In this document: piece after piece, positions 35,176 to 45,919 of the stretch | Numbering within the stretch: position 1 is the first letter of the stretch | Layout of the letters: the number at the start of each line of letters is the position of its first letter | NCBI GenBank assembly: GCA_963573305.1 | Contig: OY754332.1 | Span: forward strand, 144,701,977-144,765,976 | Direction of reading: 5' to 3' | Origin: Pyrrhosoma nymphula | Taxonomy: Eukaryota; Arthropoda; Insecta; Odonata; Coenagrionidae | DNA length: 64,000 bases | Translations under genes and position numbers: made by a program | Notes under the pieces: generated by a model | What the model was told of the DNA's origin: nothing | Database searches by the model: none | The model's input: only the letters and a program-made list of their open reading frames with translations

Positions 35176-38009
35176 GGTTATCGATATGTTAAGTCAGTTT
35201 TTCCGAATTCGTCCTCTTTGGCCAAAAGTCCTTGATTTTAAGTGTGTAAGGGGAAAATTTGGGTGACACAAGGACGATTATAGACGTAAAATTGGCAAGT
35301 ATGCTGGCTGATTTTGAAGCAATTGGGCAATTCGTTTTTTTTATTTTCTTGGGTTCCACGTCTTTCTAGTCTTTGTTTTCGGCGTAAATGTGTATCATTG
35401 TTTAAATGGCTGGAAATCTTCAATTCTTAAATTAGGCACTTCGTTTTCTACCGTTCATCAATTTTTATTTCTGTATTAATTTCCTCTTCAACATGCATTT
35501 TCTCAAACCCATGTTCTCTCCCTTTGCTCAAAAATAGAATATTTTGCTCGCGTACAGCGTAAAGAAGTGTATAATGTATGGATGGTATCGAAATAGGGAT
35601 ATCTTGGTATTAATGAGAAGTTTAAAAGTCTCGAAAACCTCAATAGGTTGAGTGACAGATAGATGTGTGTCACAGATAGATGTGTGGAAAATCACCTTAA
35701 ATCCGGAGTTTCTAGGAAACGGCTCAACTACACTTCAGTGACCGTGCAATACCAGCCTGATCATTACCATTCACCGGCTCCCTTCGCATATTATATTCAA
35801 AAGTCCAAATATCTTGGGGGAACAAACGAATTCCGTTTTGTAGGAAATATTGTAGAAATGCAAATGCCTAAGAACATAGGGGAACCTTTACAGCCATTGC
35901 TGGACATATGATAAGTTAAATTAGGGACAAGAGCACTATAATAAATAAATGAATCCTCGGCTTTAAACACCCAATAATGTATCCTATGTGCGTACTTTTG
36001 AAATTTTATATTTCCTGAATATTATCTCATGTATGTTGTCCTAGATCCTTTACACAGCCCGGGCCGGTTTTTTTACTTTCCAAGGTACACTTTCATAAAT
36101 CAGTATTTCTCATCCATTGCCTTTTCAAGGGTTGCACTATTTCACAGCATTAGTTTTATTTTCATTCGGGCATCCTTCTTTTCACTTCATTGCATTTCAA
36201 ATTCTTATCCTTCTCCCTATTCCCCTATTTCCTAGTATTGAGCTTCTATAACGTCCGTCAGTGTCCCGTCCTCCATAGCTCCATCCACCTATGTGCGTGG
36301 TAACTAACTAAGTAATCCTAACTAAGTAAAACTAACTAAGTACAAATAGGATTGATTTTAGATTATAACCCTCCTACTTTCCTGAGCCTATTCTTGATTT
36401 CCTCAAGCAACTTTTTTACTTATTGCTCTGCTTAACTGCTCAATTGTACGTACTCTAATTTTCCAGTTACAGGGATCCAAATTGCTCCCAATAACATTGG
36501 AACACTAAGCATTTTTATAAGTTTAATTTTATTTTAATGGCATTGGTTCCACTGGATTTAAGGCAGATAAATTCTTTATAACCAAGTTGTTTCAGGTTAT
36601 AAATATTACATGCTTAATAAAAACCAACTTTACTAAAATATCAATGGCAGAATTTAAGAGTTCATGAATTCATAAATAGGGGAAATTTAAATACCTGCAC
36701 TAATTATGCACCTGGCAGGAACTTCTCATTGGAAACCTCGGTTAAAACACTATTTAAACACACTATTGATGGCATACAAATGTATGTGCACGTAAAGATC
36801 AACAGGAGTAGGGGTTGAAACATTTTGGAAAACTAGTTTAATTGGCACGTGGGACTGAATAATAATCTACCTACTATTTCTTATGTATTTATGGAGAACT
36901 AATACAGTTTCCTTTTAGCAGCGGTAGAGAAACTGGAGGCCAATATAATGATTAAAACTTAAGAGAATGAACTTGATCCTCGTAACCTTTTATAAGCCAC
37001 ATCTCTTGAATTGTAGTACATGAATGGGTGAATGGTGTATTATGAATCTGCTGTGCGACGTAAACTTGAGTTGGTAGTCTGAATTATGGAAAGTGATTTT
37101 ATGGAACATATAATATAAAACTGCATACCATGGCGATAAGTACCTGAAGTCAATTTTCTACATGCTAATTCCCTGTAGTAAGCAGGCAGTGCCGAGTGAA
37201 TTTGCTCATATACTTTAATTGCTTTTAGATTATCAGCAACGCGCAAATCATTTAAAAACATTTCAAATCGCATTATTAGCCAATTTCTCAGTTAAGCATA
37301 AATGCCTTAGAATAGTAAATAACTAGCTGTAAAAATATGACATCTCTTATTGATCGTTTTTCCTTTTCTAACGACCGGATACAGTGAAATGGAATAAACA
37401 TTTGGTTAGCGTCCAACTTACGATGTTGAGCTAAATGAGGGAATAAGCGCTGATGCAATTTGTGTGGCAGAAGGGGAAGTGCTTGATTGATCCCAGAAAT
37501 GTATTCAGGCGGCTCTAAAGACGTAATCGGAATAGTCCAACAGAGTATTTCTGGGGAATATAAAAGAGGAAGCAAAACCCCAAATTACGCATGTAGATAT
37601 TAGACATAATTTAAGGTTTAGGGTTTTTAGCAATTCAGGAGTAGCATTTCCGGTGTACATTTCAAAGGAAGTATAGGGAGGCTCGATGTCATGTTAGAGT
37701 ACTGTGCCCACCAGGTTGACATGGACGTGCTAAAGAACCGTTTGTTCCTTATATTGGGTATCTAATCGCTACAGCAATTGAGCTAGCGGTGATGACTTCC
37801 TGGTTCCCTGAGAGGAAGTATTCGCGAGCTGGAAAACATCCCACTTCCTAGCACTTTCTGGAAAAAATATTGAGGGCATGAATTAAACTTGTAACACAAT
37901 TATCTTCAAAGTGTCACTTCAGGGGTTATGACGATTTGATTTCATGCTTATCCTCTGTTTCCAGCATGGGTCATCCAAATTTAGTAAATCTATATGCTAG
38001 TCTATGGGC
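35176..38009. other. Stretch without firmly recognised features
   Basis: Mostly AT-rich. A tandem duplication AGATAGATGTGTG(TC) lies at 35655-35690, and ACTAACTAAGTA-type repeats at 36300-36345. On the minus strand, open frames at 37040-37273 (MRFEMFLNDLRVADNLKAI start) and 37288-37575 have less AT-biased amino-acid content than chance frames nearby. I recognise no family and see no good splice sites around them, so I do not call them genes. Confidence 0.35.
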
Positions 38010-38112
38010 CGTAGCGATGAAATGCGGCGGGGTGTGTCACAAGGGAACCAGCCTTGAAGTACGGAGCGAAAAGGAATTGGGATAGGGAAAGGACGAAAAG
38101 TGAAGTGTGCTT
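38010..38112 (+). repeat. Dispersed repeat fragment (GGCGGGGTGTG family)
   Basis: GCGGCGGGGTGTGTCACAAG, then GAACCAGCCTTGAAG, an A/G-rich stretch, and GGACGAAAAGTGAAGTGTG. It parallels 28.14-28.19 kb in the first half and 3.80-3.89 kb throughout (GTACGAAAAGTGAGATGTG). The three places together define one diverged family of unknown class. Confidence 0.55.
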
Positions 38113-38635
38113 TCACATACCTCTCTCTTTCTTCACAATAGTTTTCAATGGCGCGTGGGAAAGAGGAGTGCTAATACCGAAGATATACATACTGAATTAC
38201 TCAGATATGGACGTTAGTGCGGATGCTTACAAAGAAGCTGCGAATGTTTTTACTTACTCAGCATTCATAATGACAAATTCGTTATTGACAATCTTTATTT
38301 CTTCAGCAAATTCCAAGTGAAAGAGCAAAATGCTAAAGTCAATGCGTCATTGTAAAATAAAATGAGTCATATTTAAATATTTCACCGGGAACCTTTTTCT
38401 ATGGTCCTTCCTGAGTAAAACTTGAAATATTCTTCGTTCAAGCGTCGATTATTACAATTTTCTCTCACCTTGAAATCGAGTTTTTGGATTCGGAGATTGG
38501 ATTTTAGGAGAAGGTTACCCTAACACCACAAATACCGAGAAATACCTTCCCCCAAGTTCCACGTGTCGTCCATTAAAAAGCCGAGTATGTCTAATATTTT
38601 TAGATAGTTACAAAAGTGATTATTTCATGCATTAC
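38113..38635. other. Stretch without recognised features
   Basis: AT-rich DNA without coding or repeat signal. A short plus-strand frame at 38054-38320 begins within the repeat fragment and is probably incidental. Confidence 0.35.
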
Positions 38636-38767
38636 ATATATTTCTATATATATATGTATGATATACATATGTCTATATTATATATGTATGTATGTATATA
38701 TATGTATACACATATATATGATATACATATGTCTATATTTTTTTGTATGTATGTATATATATGTATA

Positions 38768-38821
<54 letters not shown>

Positions 38822-38822
38822 A
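38636..38822. repeat. Compound TA/TATG microsatellite
   Basis: About 190 bases of TATATG/TATGTA variants including GATATACATATGTCTATATT repeated near 38659 and 38719, ending in an uninterrupted (TA)n run at about 38778-38819. The Tyr/Ile-rich frames on both strands are artefacts of the repeat. It directly abuts the fold-back element that follows. Confidence 0.95.
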
Positions 38823-38833
38823 ATATAAATATA

Positions 38834-39461
38834 CTTTGAAAACACAGGCACACGAAAATAAAAGGACACTCACAGAATAATTTACGGGACGTTTCGACGG
38901 GCGAGCCGTCTTCGTCGGCGACAAGAGACTAACTAGTGGTCTGTTACCTCGGGGGGGGGGGGAAGCGGAACAGGAGAAGGGAGCAGGAGCAAGGGGTTGC
39001 TATTGGTCAGTGGGCCAAGTTAAGCCCGGGTGATTCAAATGCTCTTAAGAACCAGATGATACGAATGAATGGGCACCGCCACTCCACCACATGTCCTCCC
39101 TTCATTGATCCCATTCCTAAACATACCGCTTCCCATCGTAAGACCTTCAATAAATGTTTCTCTCTCTCTATATTAGAAGCCCTCCCCGAATCAGCGACTA
39201 ATATTGAATTGAGGACTCGCGAGATGGCTTTCATCTGGTTCTTAAGAGCATTTGAATCGCCCGGGCTTAACTTGGCCCACTGACCAATAGCAACCCCTTG
39301 CTCCTGCTCCCTTCTCCTGTTCCGCTTCCCCCCCCCACCCCCCCGAGGTAGTAGACCACTAGTTAGTCTCTTGTCACCGACGAAGACGGCTCGCCCGTCG
39401 AAACGTCCCGTAAATTATTCTGTGAGTGTCCTTTTATTTTCGTGTGCCTGTGTTTTCAAAG
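38834..39461. mobile_element. Fold-back element with about 226-bp inverted arms
   Basis: The left arm 38834-39059 and right arm 39231-39461 are near-identical reverse complements, from CTTTGAAAACACAGGCACAC at the outside to TTAAGAACCAGATGA at the inside, around a unique 171-bp centre. Each arm carries, reading inward from the right, a CCGACGAAGACGGCTCGCC..GTCGAAACGTC motif resembling the hammerhead-like core in the other palindromes (T changed to C at the second core base). Arms also contain a G/C homopolymer that differs in length. It is likely a Penelope-related tail-to-tail pair or a fold-back transposon. The short open frames are incidental. Confidence 0.8.
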
Positions 39462-39660
39462 TGTGTTATATTTGTGTTTTTATTCGCCGAGTGCATTTTC
39501 TGAGAAGATATTATATACATATACATATATATATATACTCTAAAGACTTCGGAAGATGACAGTCTAGCTGTCGAAATATCAAAAAAACGTCTGAGTTATC
39601 TATTTTTTGTGTGCCTATATCTTTTTTTGATTGTCACGCCTGACACCTCAGTTGATTTAT
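39462..39660 (+). repeat. AT repeat followed by hammerhead-like motif
   Basis: Beyond the fold-back arm a short TATACATATACATATATATA repeat (39510-39538) is followed by GGAAGATGACAGTCTAGCTG and TCGAAATATC (39551-39580). GACAG/CTGTC forms a 5-bp helix directly before GAAA, as in the other motif copies, while the first core bases are CGGAAGA in place of CTGANGA. It is probably the remnant end of another element of the same group. Confidence 0.45.
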
Positions 39661-42600
39661 ATATAGAAATATATAAATATATATTATTCTTATGTGATAA
39701 AATTCAGCTATACTTAAAAAATTATTTTCGCATCATTTTTAATCTGGGAATACCAAAACATCCTTCAAGCGGCCCATCACTCTGAATAGTGAGAGCTTGG
39801 CAGCGGCACCTACTTTCTCTTTCATTTGAAGAGGCTCTATTATATAAAACTAATGCGTGTCAAACAATGAAGAAATGTATCTCTCAAGATACCCGCTCTG
39901 AGCACTCCCCTTCCTCTTTACGGGCCCTCTTATTCAACCTATCCTACCACGTGTACCATGCAAATTTACCGCCTTGAGATCATATTTTCGGTGTCAAACA
40001 TAGGACAGTATAGATCGACTTTTCATCATAAATTCTCATCCCTTACGCTCTAATGCATTCGCTTGAAGTGAGTATATATCTGAGATAGCTGCCCTATTCC
40101 GTTTTGGGGCTCCATATTTCCTGCGTTTGTGAGTGAGCACTTCTTTTCCCACTACTCCGACCTCGAGTAGATGTTTACCCGCAACTGAGAGACAAGTGTT
40201 TTCATTCAAACGAACTATAACTGCTCACGCTCTAGTTTATGAGATTTCAGCGAGAGTTTATGGAAGCTGATGCCGTGCGCTGCGCTCTGTGGCTAACAGT
40301 TGTTTGTATCTGGGTGTCAAATCTTATTATTCTTCCCCAACTCATCTGCGGCGTGATCATTTAGGCAATCTCATAAGGTCTCCCGCGTTCTGGGATCTAA
40401 TTTATGATTTTTGAAGCCGAGAATTGAGATTTCTTGACGCATAAGTGTATGCTTGCGGCTTTTTCCATTTGGACGATCCCACTGAGGAAACCTCTTCAGT
40501 CCAATTCTGGCTCTCGTCCGTAGTCAGCTTAGGAAGTGAAGCTCCGTGTTTTCGAAGGAAAATGTGCATTAGGCTTAAATACTGTTTATGAAAAATCAAA
40601 CGAAAAAACTCTCCATTCCAGTTTTGCATAAATAGTGTGAAAACTTCCTCAAAAAGCTACATGTATTTAAGATAACACTTGAGAAGAGTTCGACAGTGCC
40701 TATGTTTCTCGGCTTTTTGAGTGTGATATAGATGTAAAAATCCAGTGCCTGTTTCTTGCGTCGATGATTCCTCGGAATAATTTAAGTTGTATTTGAAGAT
40801 ACTGTGAGTGCACTGGGACTCGGTACACTACCCGCAAAAAGAAGGTGAGTTTGCTGCTATATTCAGTTTGAGATCACTTGGTCGCATTTTCATGGGCGGT
40901 CTGTGGGTATTAGTTGTATTCGTGTTAACAGTAATTTTCAATTGAGATGGCGGAAGTAGAGTGGAGGGATAAGTTAAGCGGTGATCAACATATTAACTTA
41001 GTACGAAAAGAAACTGAGATAATCACCGGAATAACCCTTGAATAGATACTCTAAATCGAACATTTTTTGAGAAACTGATTTTAAACGCAAAGCTGCCTAT
41101 CGATGCATTAAAAATATGGTAGTAATATTATTATATTAAATGAGAAGAATCATGATGGGGTGCTTCTATCAGGATTAGATGGTTATGATGCCGTTCAGGC
41201 ATTTCTTGAAGTTTTTAGTGCCGGAGAACTTACTTTATTATTTGCTTTGAGATGGTTTGACTCTATTTTCAAGTAATTCTAAATCTTGTTCTGCACAAGC
41301 TTACAGTTGCCGACATCTTAGGGGCCAATTATTCTTGGGATTCAACATCAATAACTAGAGACGTTCAAAACACTTCAACGTGAACATCGAAGCATTTAGT
41401 GAATAAGGCTTGATCGGACAAGATCTCTTCAATCGTCACCGCGCAAATGTTAATTAGTGTTAGGGTTTTAAGGATAAATTTTGTTAGTCTCCTAAAAAGC
41501 ACTTAAGCACAACTTAATCTATGAAAAAATTGTTGCGTCTCGTGACGCTTTTTTGTTGCTCTAAACAAATTCAGAAAGTTTTTTTTACCTTCTATTTTGT
41601 AACATAACTCCCAACTTGTATGAAATTTCTTTATTGTACATTTATATATAGATGGTAAAATATCAATTGATTTTAGTTATACAAAATTTCTTCGGATTAC
41701 TGCATTTTATATCCAACAGATTTGCACGGAAGTGCAATATTCGCTAGAAAGTTATCATCTCATATTACGGCTGTGATAAAGAGAAAATAAATGTCGTCTT
41801 AATTTTCATGCGTGTTAAGAATTTTCCAGTAATTTCTTACAATGAAATCATGAACAATAATGCATAGCTTAGTGTGATTACCAGTTAAAGGAGGGGCCTA
41901 TTATAAGCATTCTTACACATAATTACCCATGACGTAAACATTTTTCACTAACATAAACTACATTAATCCAATGTGATTTTTTTTTATTTAGGGTTTTGGG
42001 TCAGGTTGTTCGCAATCCTGCTCACTGCGTGCTGAAGCTGCAAATTTGAGACTCATGAAAACTTCATTTAATCACTCACAGTTCTCTGAAGTAGTAGGAT
42101 ATTTTAACTCTTTAATGTATCTACCAAACCTAACCCGGCTTACGTAACCACTCCCTATCAAATTCCCATGATCAAACTCCCAATTCCTGCTTCAACTTAC
42201 ACCGAACGTTCTCCCAGTCCTCTACCCATGGAAAATTCCCTCAAAAATTGGACTGAGAAACTTGAGTCTCTAAGTGCACGTTTTCCGGGAAGAAGAAGCC
42301 CGATGCGTGATTGGCCGTAATGAAGGAACTAAAACGCGCCCCCTAGCCATATTACGATCTGGAATAGGGACCCATGTAAAAGCAACGCCTTCCTTACCTG
42401 AACTCAAATATTGAAAGTGGCATCAATCTTGTTACTTTGGCATACCATTTCGGGTAAACAATACGCATTCAGGTCATGTACAGTGTCATAAAGTAATTAA
42501 TATTGCGCAAGGAACTTATCCTTCCTCTTATTCAAAAGAGTTCCTTATTAAAATATATCTATGGAATAAATTGTAAGTTTTTTACGTCAGTAACGCTTAA

Positions 42601-44110
42601 TCATCAAATAATATATTTAATTTTTTCCATGGTGATAAATATTTGGCTAGATGCATCTCTCCGTCTGAGGCTGTAATTAGTACTGACCGGGTATTGGGGG
42701 TTAGGGAAAGAGACCAAACATAACGTAGTGATAAATGATTTCGGGTTTTCCCGAAGAATGTTTCGTATGAAGCTTTCTTGAGTTTTCCACAGGCTAGGTT
42801 ATTTCCGACGTTTTGACGGCTAAAACTGACATCTTTTCCATGGTGTACCCCGAAGGATAAGGCTTCCATTTCGTTAGAAAGGCGGGCAATTTATAGTCAT
42901 GTGACCCGACGGGAACCCGAGAACGCTTCATCGAATGCTTAATAATGGAGGTTGACATTAGTATTGCCAATGCATGACAATTATCATTCAATTCCCTTAT
43001 GCATTAACTCAATTCTGGATTCTCACAAGAACTACTTACACGGTGGATCACCGGTTATCTTCGAAAATTAAGAATATTAACTACAATGTAATTTCAAAAT
43101 CACATGTAATACGACTGCTACTATTTTTGTACTTGATCTTCACGCTTCTCAGCTCAAGGAAAAAATGCCCAGTATTAGTAAGGGGTAGTATTTCATAGAA
43201 TGGGGAATACATTTGGGAAACTATTTATCCACCTGGAAAGTAGGATCACTTGTTTTGGAAGAAGCATGAATGACACAGCGAGTGGCGTATCTCCAGTAAC
43301 GCAATCTTTGACGTTTGTCGTCACTGGTAACAAAGTCACGTAAAACCATGTAAAACTATCTGAAATGTGACATATGCGGGCGGGGGAGGTGTTTTTATGT
43401 CACGAGGTATGTTATTTCATCAAGAAAACGCATGAAACACAGTCATTTCAGAAACTATGCACATGGAACAAAAAATTTGTAATGCATTTTGTACCAGAAA
43501 ATATAGAGAAAAGTTGCTTTAGGTGAGGATCGGTGAGGCCAGAGGAAACAAAGAGCGGTGCAGTTCTTTTGTGTCAATTCAAATATATTACTTGTTTAAA
43601 AGGGTATCCAGCCCGTTAATAATTGAATATGATCATAATTGGTTTTAATAAAATTTCATTGCCAAAATTTTGGAATTCTTCCTTCAAGAGAATCAGCCCC
43701 TGCAATCCCCCTCGGGCTTTTCCCCTCGTCATCCTCATATTGCTGCTGGGCTCTCCAAATTCTCCCAACCCCTGGCCCATCCCCAAAACTTCCACGTTGC
43801 GCTCCCCCTCCCTCAAATAATCCTAGATTCACTACTGCCTAGCAGTACTCCTTCCATCCCGTTGAATATCAGCAGCGTGTGAAAATATGCCTGGCCTTGA
43901 AGAGCGATTTCATAGCAATAGCCCCCGAAAATACCTACTATTAGCGTTTTGAGAGAATTTGTTGTAATTACCATTCATCCCCTAATTATTCAGCATTCCG
44001 CTGCATAGTTCAAGTTAACTGTGTTTGCCTATTTATAGCATTGCCGGCTTGAGAGCTTCCTTATTATTTTTGAGAGTGGTCGTCATCTCATTTCAATTAT
44101 AAGGTTGGTT
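39661..44110. other. Long stretch without recognised genes
   Basis: About 4.4 kb of AT-rich DNA with modest GC-richer patches (42.2-42.3 and 43.7-43.85 kb). Short frames occur on both strands (for example 42597-42869 minus, 90 codons), but none resembles a known family, and several overlap in different frames. If the THAP-type exon at 44.13-44.22 kb on the minus strand is part of a gene, this stretch would be its downstream intron. Confidence 0.35.
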
Positions 44111-44127
44111 GATTTAAAAGCTCTCAC

Positions 44128-44220
44128 CTTACTTGGGCATACGAATAGCGACGTCGGAGGCTCTTCTTTTTGAATGGAATAACCAGTTTTGCACATGGGC
44201 ACAACGCATTTCCTGCCCAT
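44128..44220 (-). CDS. THAP-type zinc-finger first exon (partial) or transposon relic
   Basis: On the minus strand ATG at 44220 opens MGRKCVVPMCKTGYSIQ, continuing to LFVCPSK, then AAG/GTGAGA at 44130-44122, a good splice-donor match. THAP domains start at or near the N-terminus with M..C(x4)C and later have an LF.FP segment, so this is the first third of a C2CH THAP finger cut at a common exon junction. THAP domains bind DNA and occur both in host regulators and in P-element-type transposases. I found no second exon with the remaining Cys/His and AVPTF-like part, so gene or relic cannot be decided. Upstream frame stays open to 44292. Confidence 0.5.
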
Positions 44221-44292
44221 TTTTTTCGAGAGCTCTTCACGATCTTCAAAATCCTTTTGGACAGAATAGTCACCACGAGAATACAAAAACAA

Positions 44293-45300
44293 AACTCGGG
44301 TACTAGTAAGAATAATTAATATAGGTCAATAATAGACTAATAACTCCAATTATTTATCAATAAACTCTTGATTACTGGAAGCCTTCGGTTTACAACCTTT
44401 GTTTACTCCAGACAAATTGGCGGGTTAACTTCGTAATTAGTTTGTTTTCCACAAAAGACCGCAAACAACTGTTCCCAGGGTAACACCAAGCGCAAACGCT
44501 GTGGACTCGCGATACCAATTTTTGCTCTTAAAATCCCTTATTTAAGAATTTATTTTCCGATATTCATTCCTCATACTCGCCAGAGCATACAGGGCGTACC
44601 ATACTGAAAGGAATCTCATTTAAACAATTAAAATAGTGTGAAAAATTGCGGTGTTTTCTGCGAGTTGAAAATATTTTCACCCCAATTATTCGGGTTTGAG
44701 ATTGAAGAACGTGCATCTACATGCGCTCAAAATATGCTAATACATTTGTAGTTTTCCACATATAAAATAATATTCCAGATAATCGCTATTTTCGCCGAAA
44801 AAGAGTATAATTTGAACTGAGACCATATGTGCTCTGCTAATAGTCGGCCTGACATCGACCGGCGAGACATCTACCGGCAGCTGTGAAAACCATGAGCTTG
44901 TCCCCAAAACGTTCCTCGCTCTCCGAAGGCACTTTGACCACTCCATATCTCTTCTATGCACCTTTTACTCAGATTAGAAGTTTAAGTTCATTACCATGTA
45001 TGAATTTCGGCGAATTTTTGTCGAGCTTTAAATCTGCCATGAAATTAATGTGTTTCAGGGTTATTTGCATACCATCCTCAAAAGAGGAAACTCTAGCCTA
45101 AAAAGTACTTCTCGATATCAACAACGAAAGTTATTGACGAGGAAAATTAAAATACCAGCCTTGAAATATCTACTGCGGTCAAGTGCTTGTTAATTAAATG
45201 TTAGACAAAGTTCTTAATTAGCATTCTTAGACGAGGTCATCAACAGCATATTTTTCGAGCAAAGTCCATCCATTTGAACGGTATTTATTGCCTCTTATAT
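44293..45300. other. Stretch without recognised features
   Basis: AT-rich with no convincing coding or repeat signal. A short GC-richer patch at 44840-44950 has overlapping open frames on both strands. It could be upstream DNA of the THAP-type exon. Confidence 0.35.
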
Positions 45301-45301
45301 T

Positions 45302-45649
45302 ACCATGATGGATGAATCGCTCGATGTGGTTGAAGACCATCCATGGAACTGTAATACTGACTTTCTTTTCTGTTGACCAAGGGATTTCTCACGCTAATAT
45401 AACATTCGAAAATTACCCCATCTTCTTTCATTTCGATTAACTTTAAGATGTGTCCAGATACTCCTTCAATTACACCTAATTCCTTTGCCACAACCATTCT
45501 GCGTTTATTCCCCTCTGCCACCATAATTTTCCCGAATATATCCTTAATTCTTCTACAGAGTGGACTGTCAAAGAGGGCGATAACATTTCCTAAATTTATG
45601 TCCTCGGTATTTGGAATCTTCTTAACTTTTTCTTCGATATTTCATTGGA
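45302..45649 (-). pseudogene. Unidentified coding-like frame truncated next to a SINE
   Basis: The minus strand has about 110 open codons ending in TAA at 45302. The translation has strongly protein-like composition: IEEKVKKIPNTED, NLGNVIALFDSPLCRRIKD, IFGKIMVAEGNKR, RMVVAKELGVIEGVSGHIL, then VRNPLVNRKESQYYSS and AIHPSW at the end. I do not recognise the family. The frame has no ATG before residue 35 and meets a stop at about 45650, where a tRNA-derived SINE begins, so its 5' part was probably displaced or lost through that insertion. It could be a 3' exon of a host gene or part of an undescribed transposon. Confidence 0.45.
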
Positions 45650-45651
45650 AT

Positions 45652-45840
45652 ATCGCGACAGTCGCGGTAGCCAGGTCGGTAACGCGTTCTCTTAGCAGCT
45701 CAGGGGTCGCGTGTTTGAATCCCGTCCCGGCAAAGATGTTTGGCTTAGGTCTTATGTTAGGCGTTCGATATAGCCCTAACTAGGAGAAACAATATCTGAA
45801 TATACCTATTCTTCGAGAGCCACGCCTCAAAGTATAAAAA
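45652..45840 (+). repeat. tRNA-derived SINE
   Basis: The tRNA-like head has GCGGTAGCCAGGTCGGTAAC (A box region), CTCTTAGCAGCTCAGGGG in the anticodon-arm position, and GTGTTTGAATCCCG as B box at 45711-45724. The spacing of about 40 bases between boxes is tRNA-like. A body follows with TTGGCTTAGGTCTTATG to about 45840. It lies head-on against the open frame at 45302-45649. No A-rich tail was identified with certainty. Confidence 0.6.
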
Positions 45841-45919
45841 ACGCCATGTAGTGAATCGGAGTAGCAAGGTGTTGTACGGAAAGGTGCTCTCAATGTTTAA
45901 CACGAACGTCCTCGCTTTA

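Noticed and set aside
38616..38924. Tyr/Ile-rich frames on both strands
   Set aside because: Translation of a TA/TATG microsatellite.
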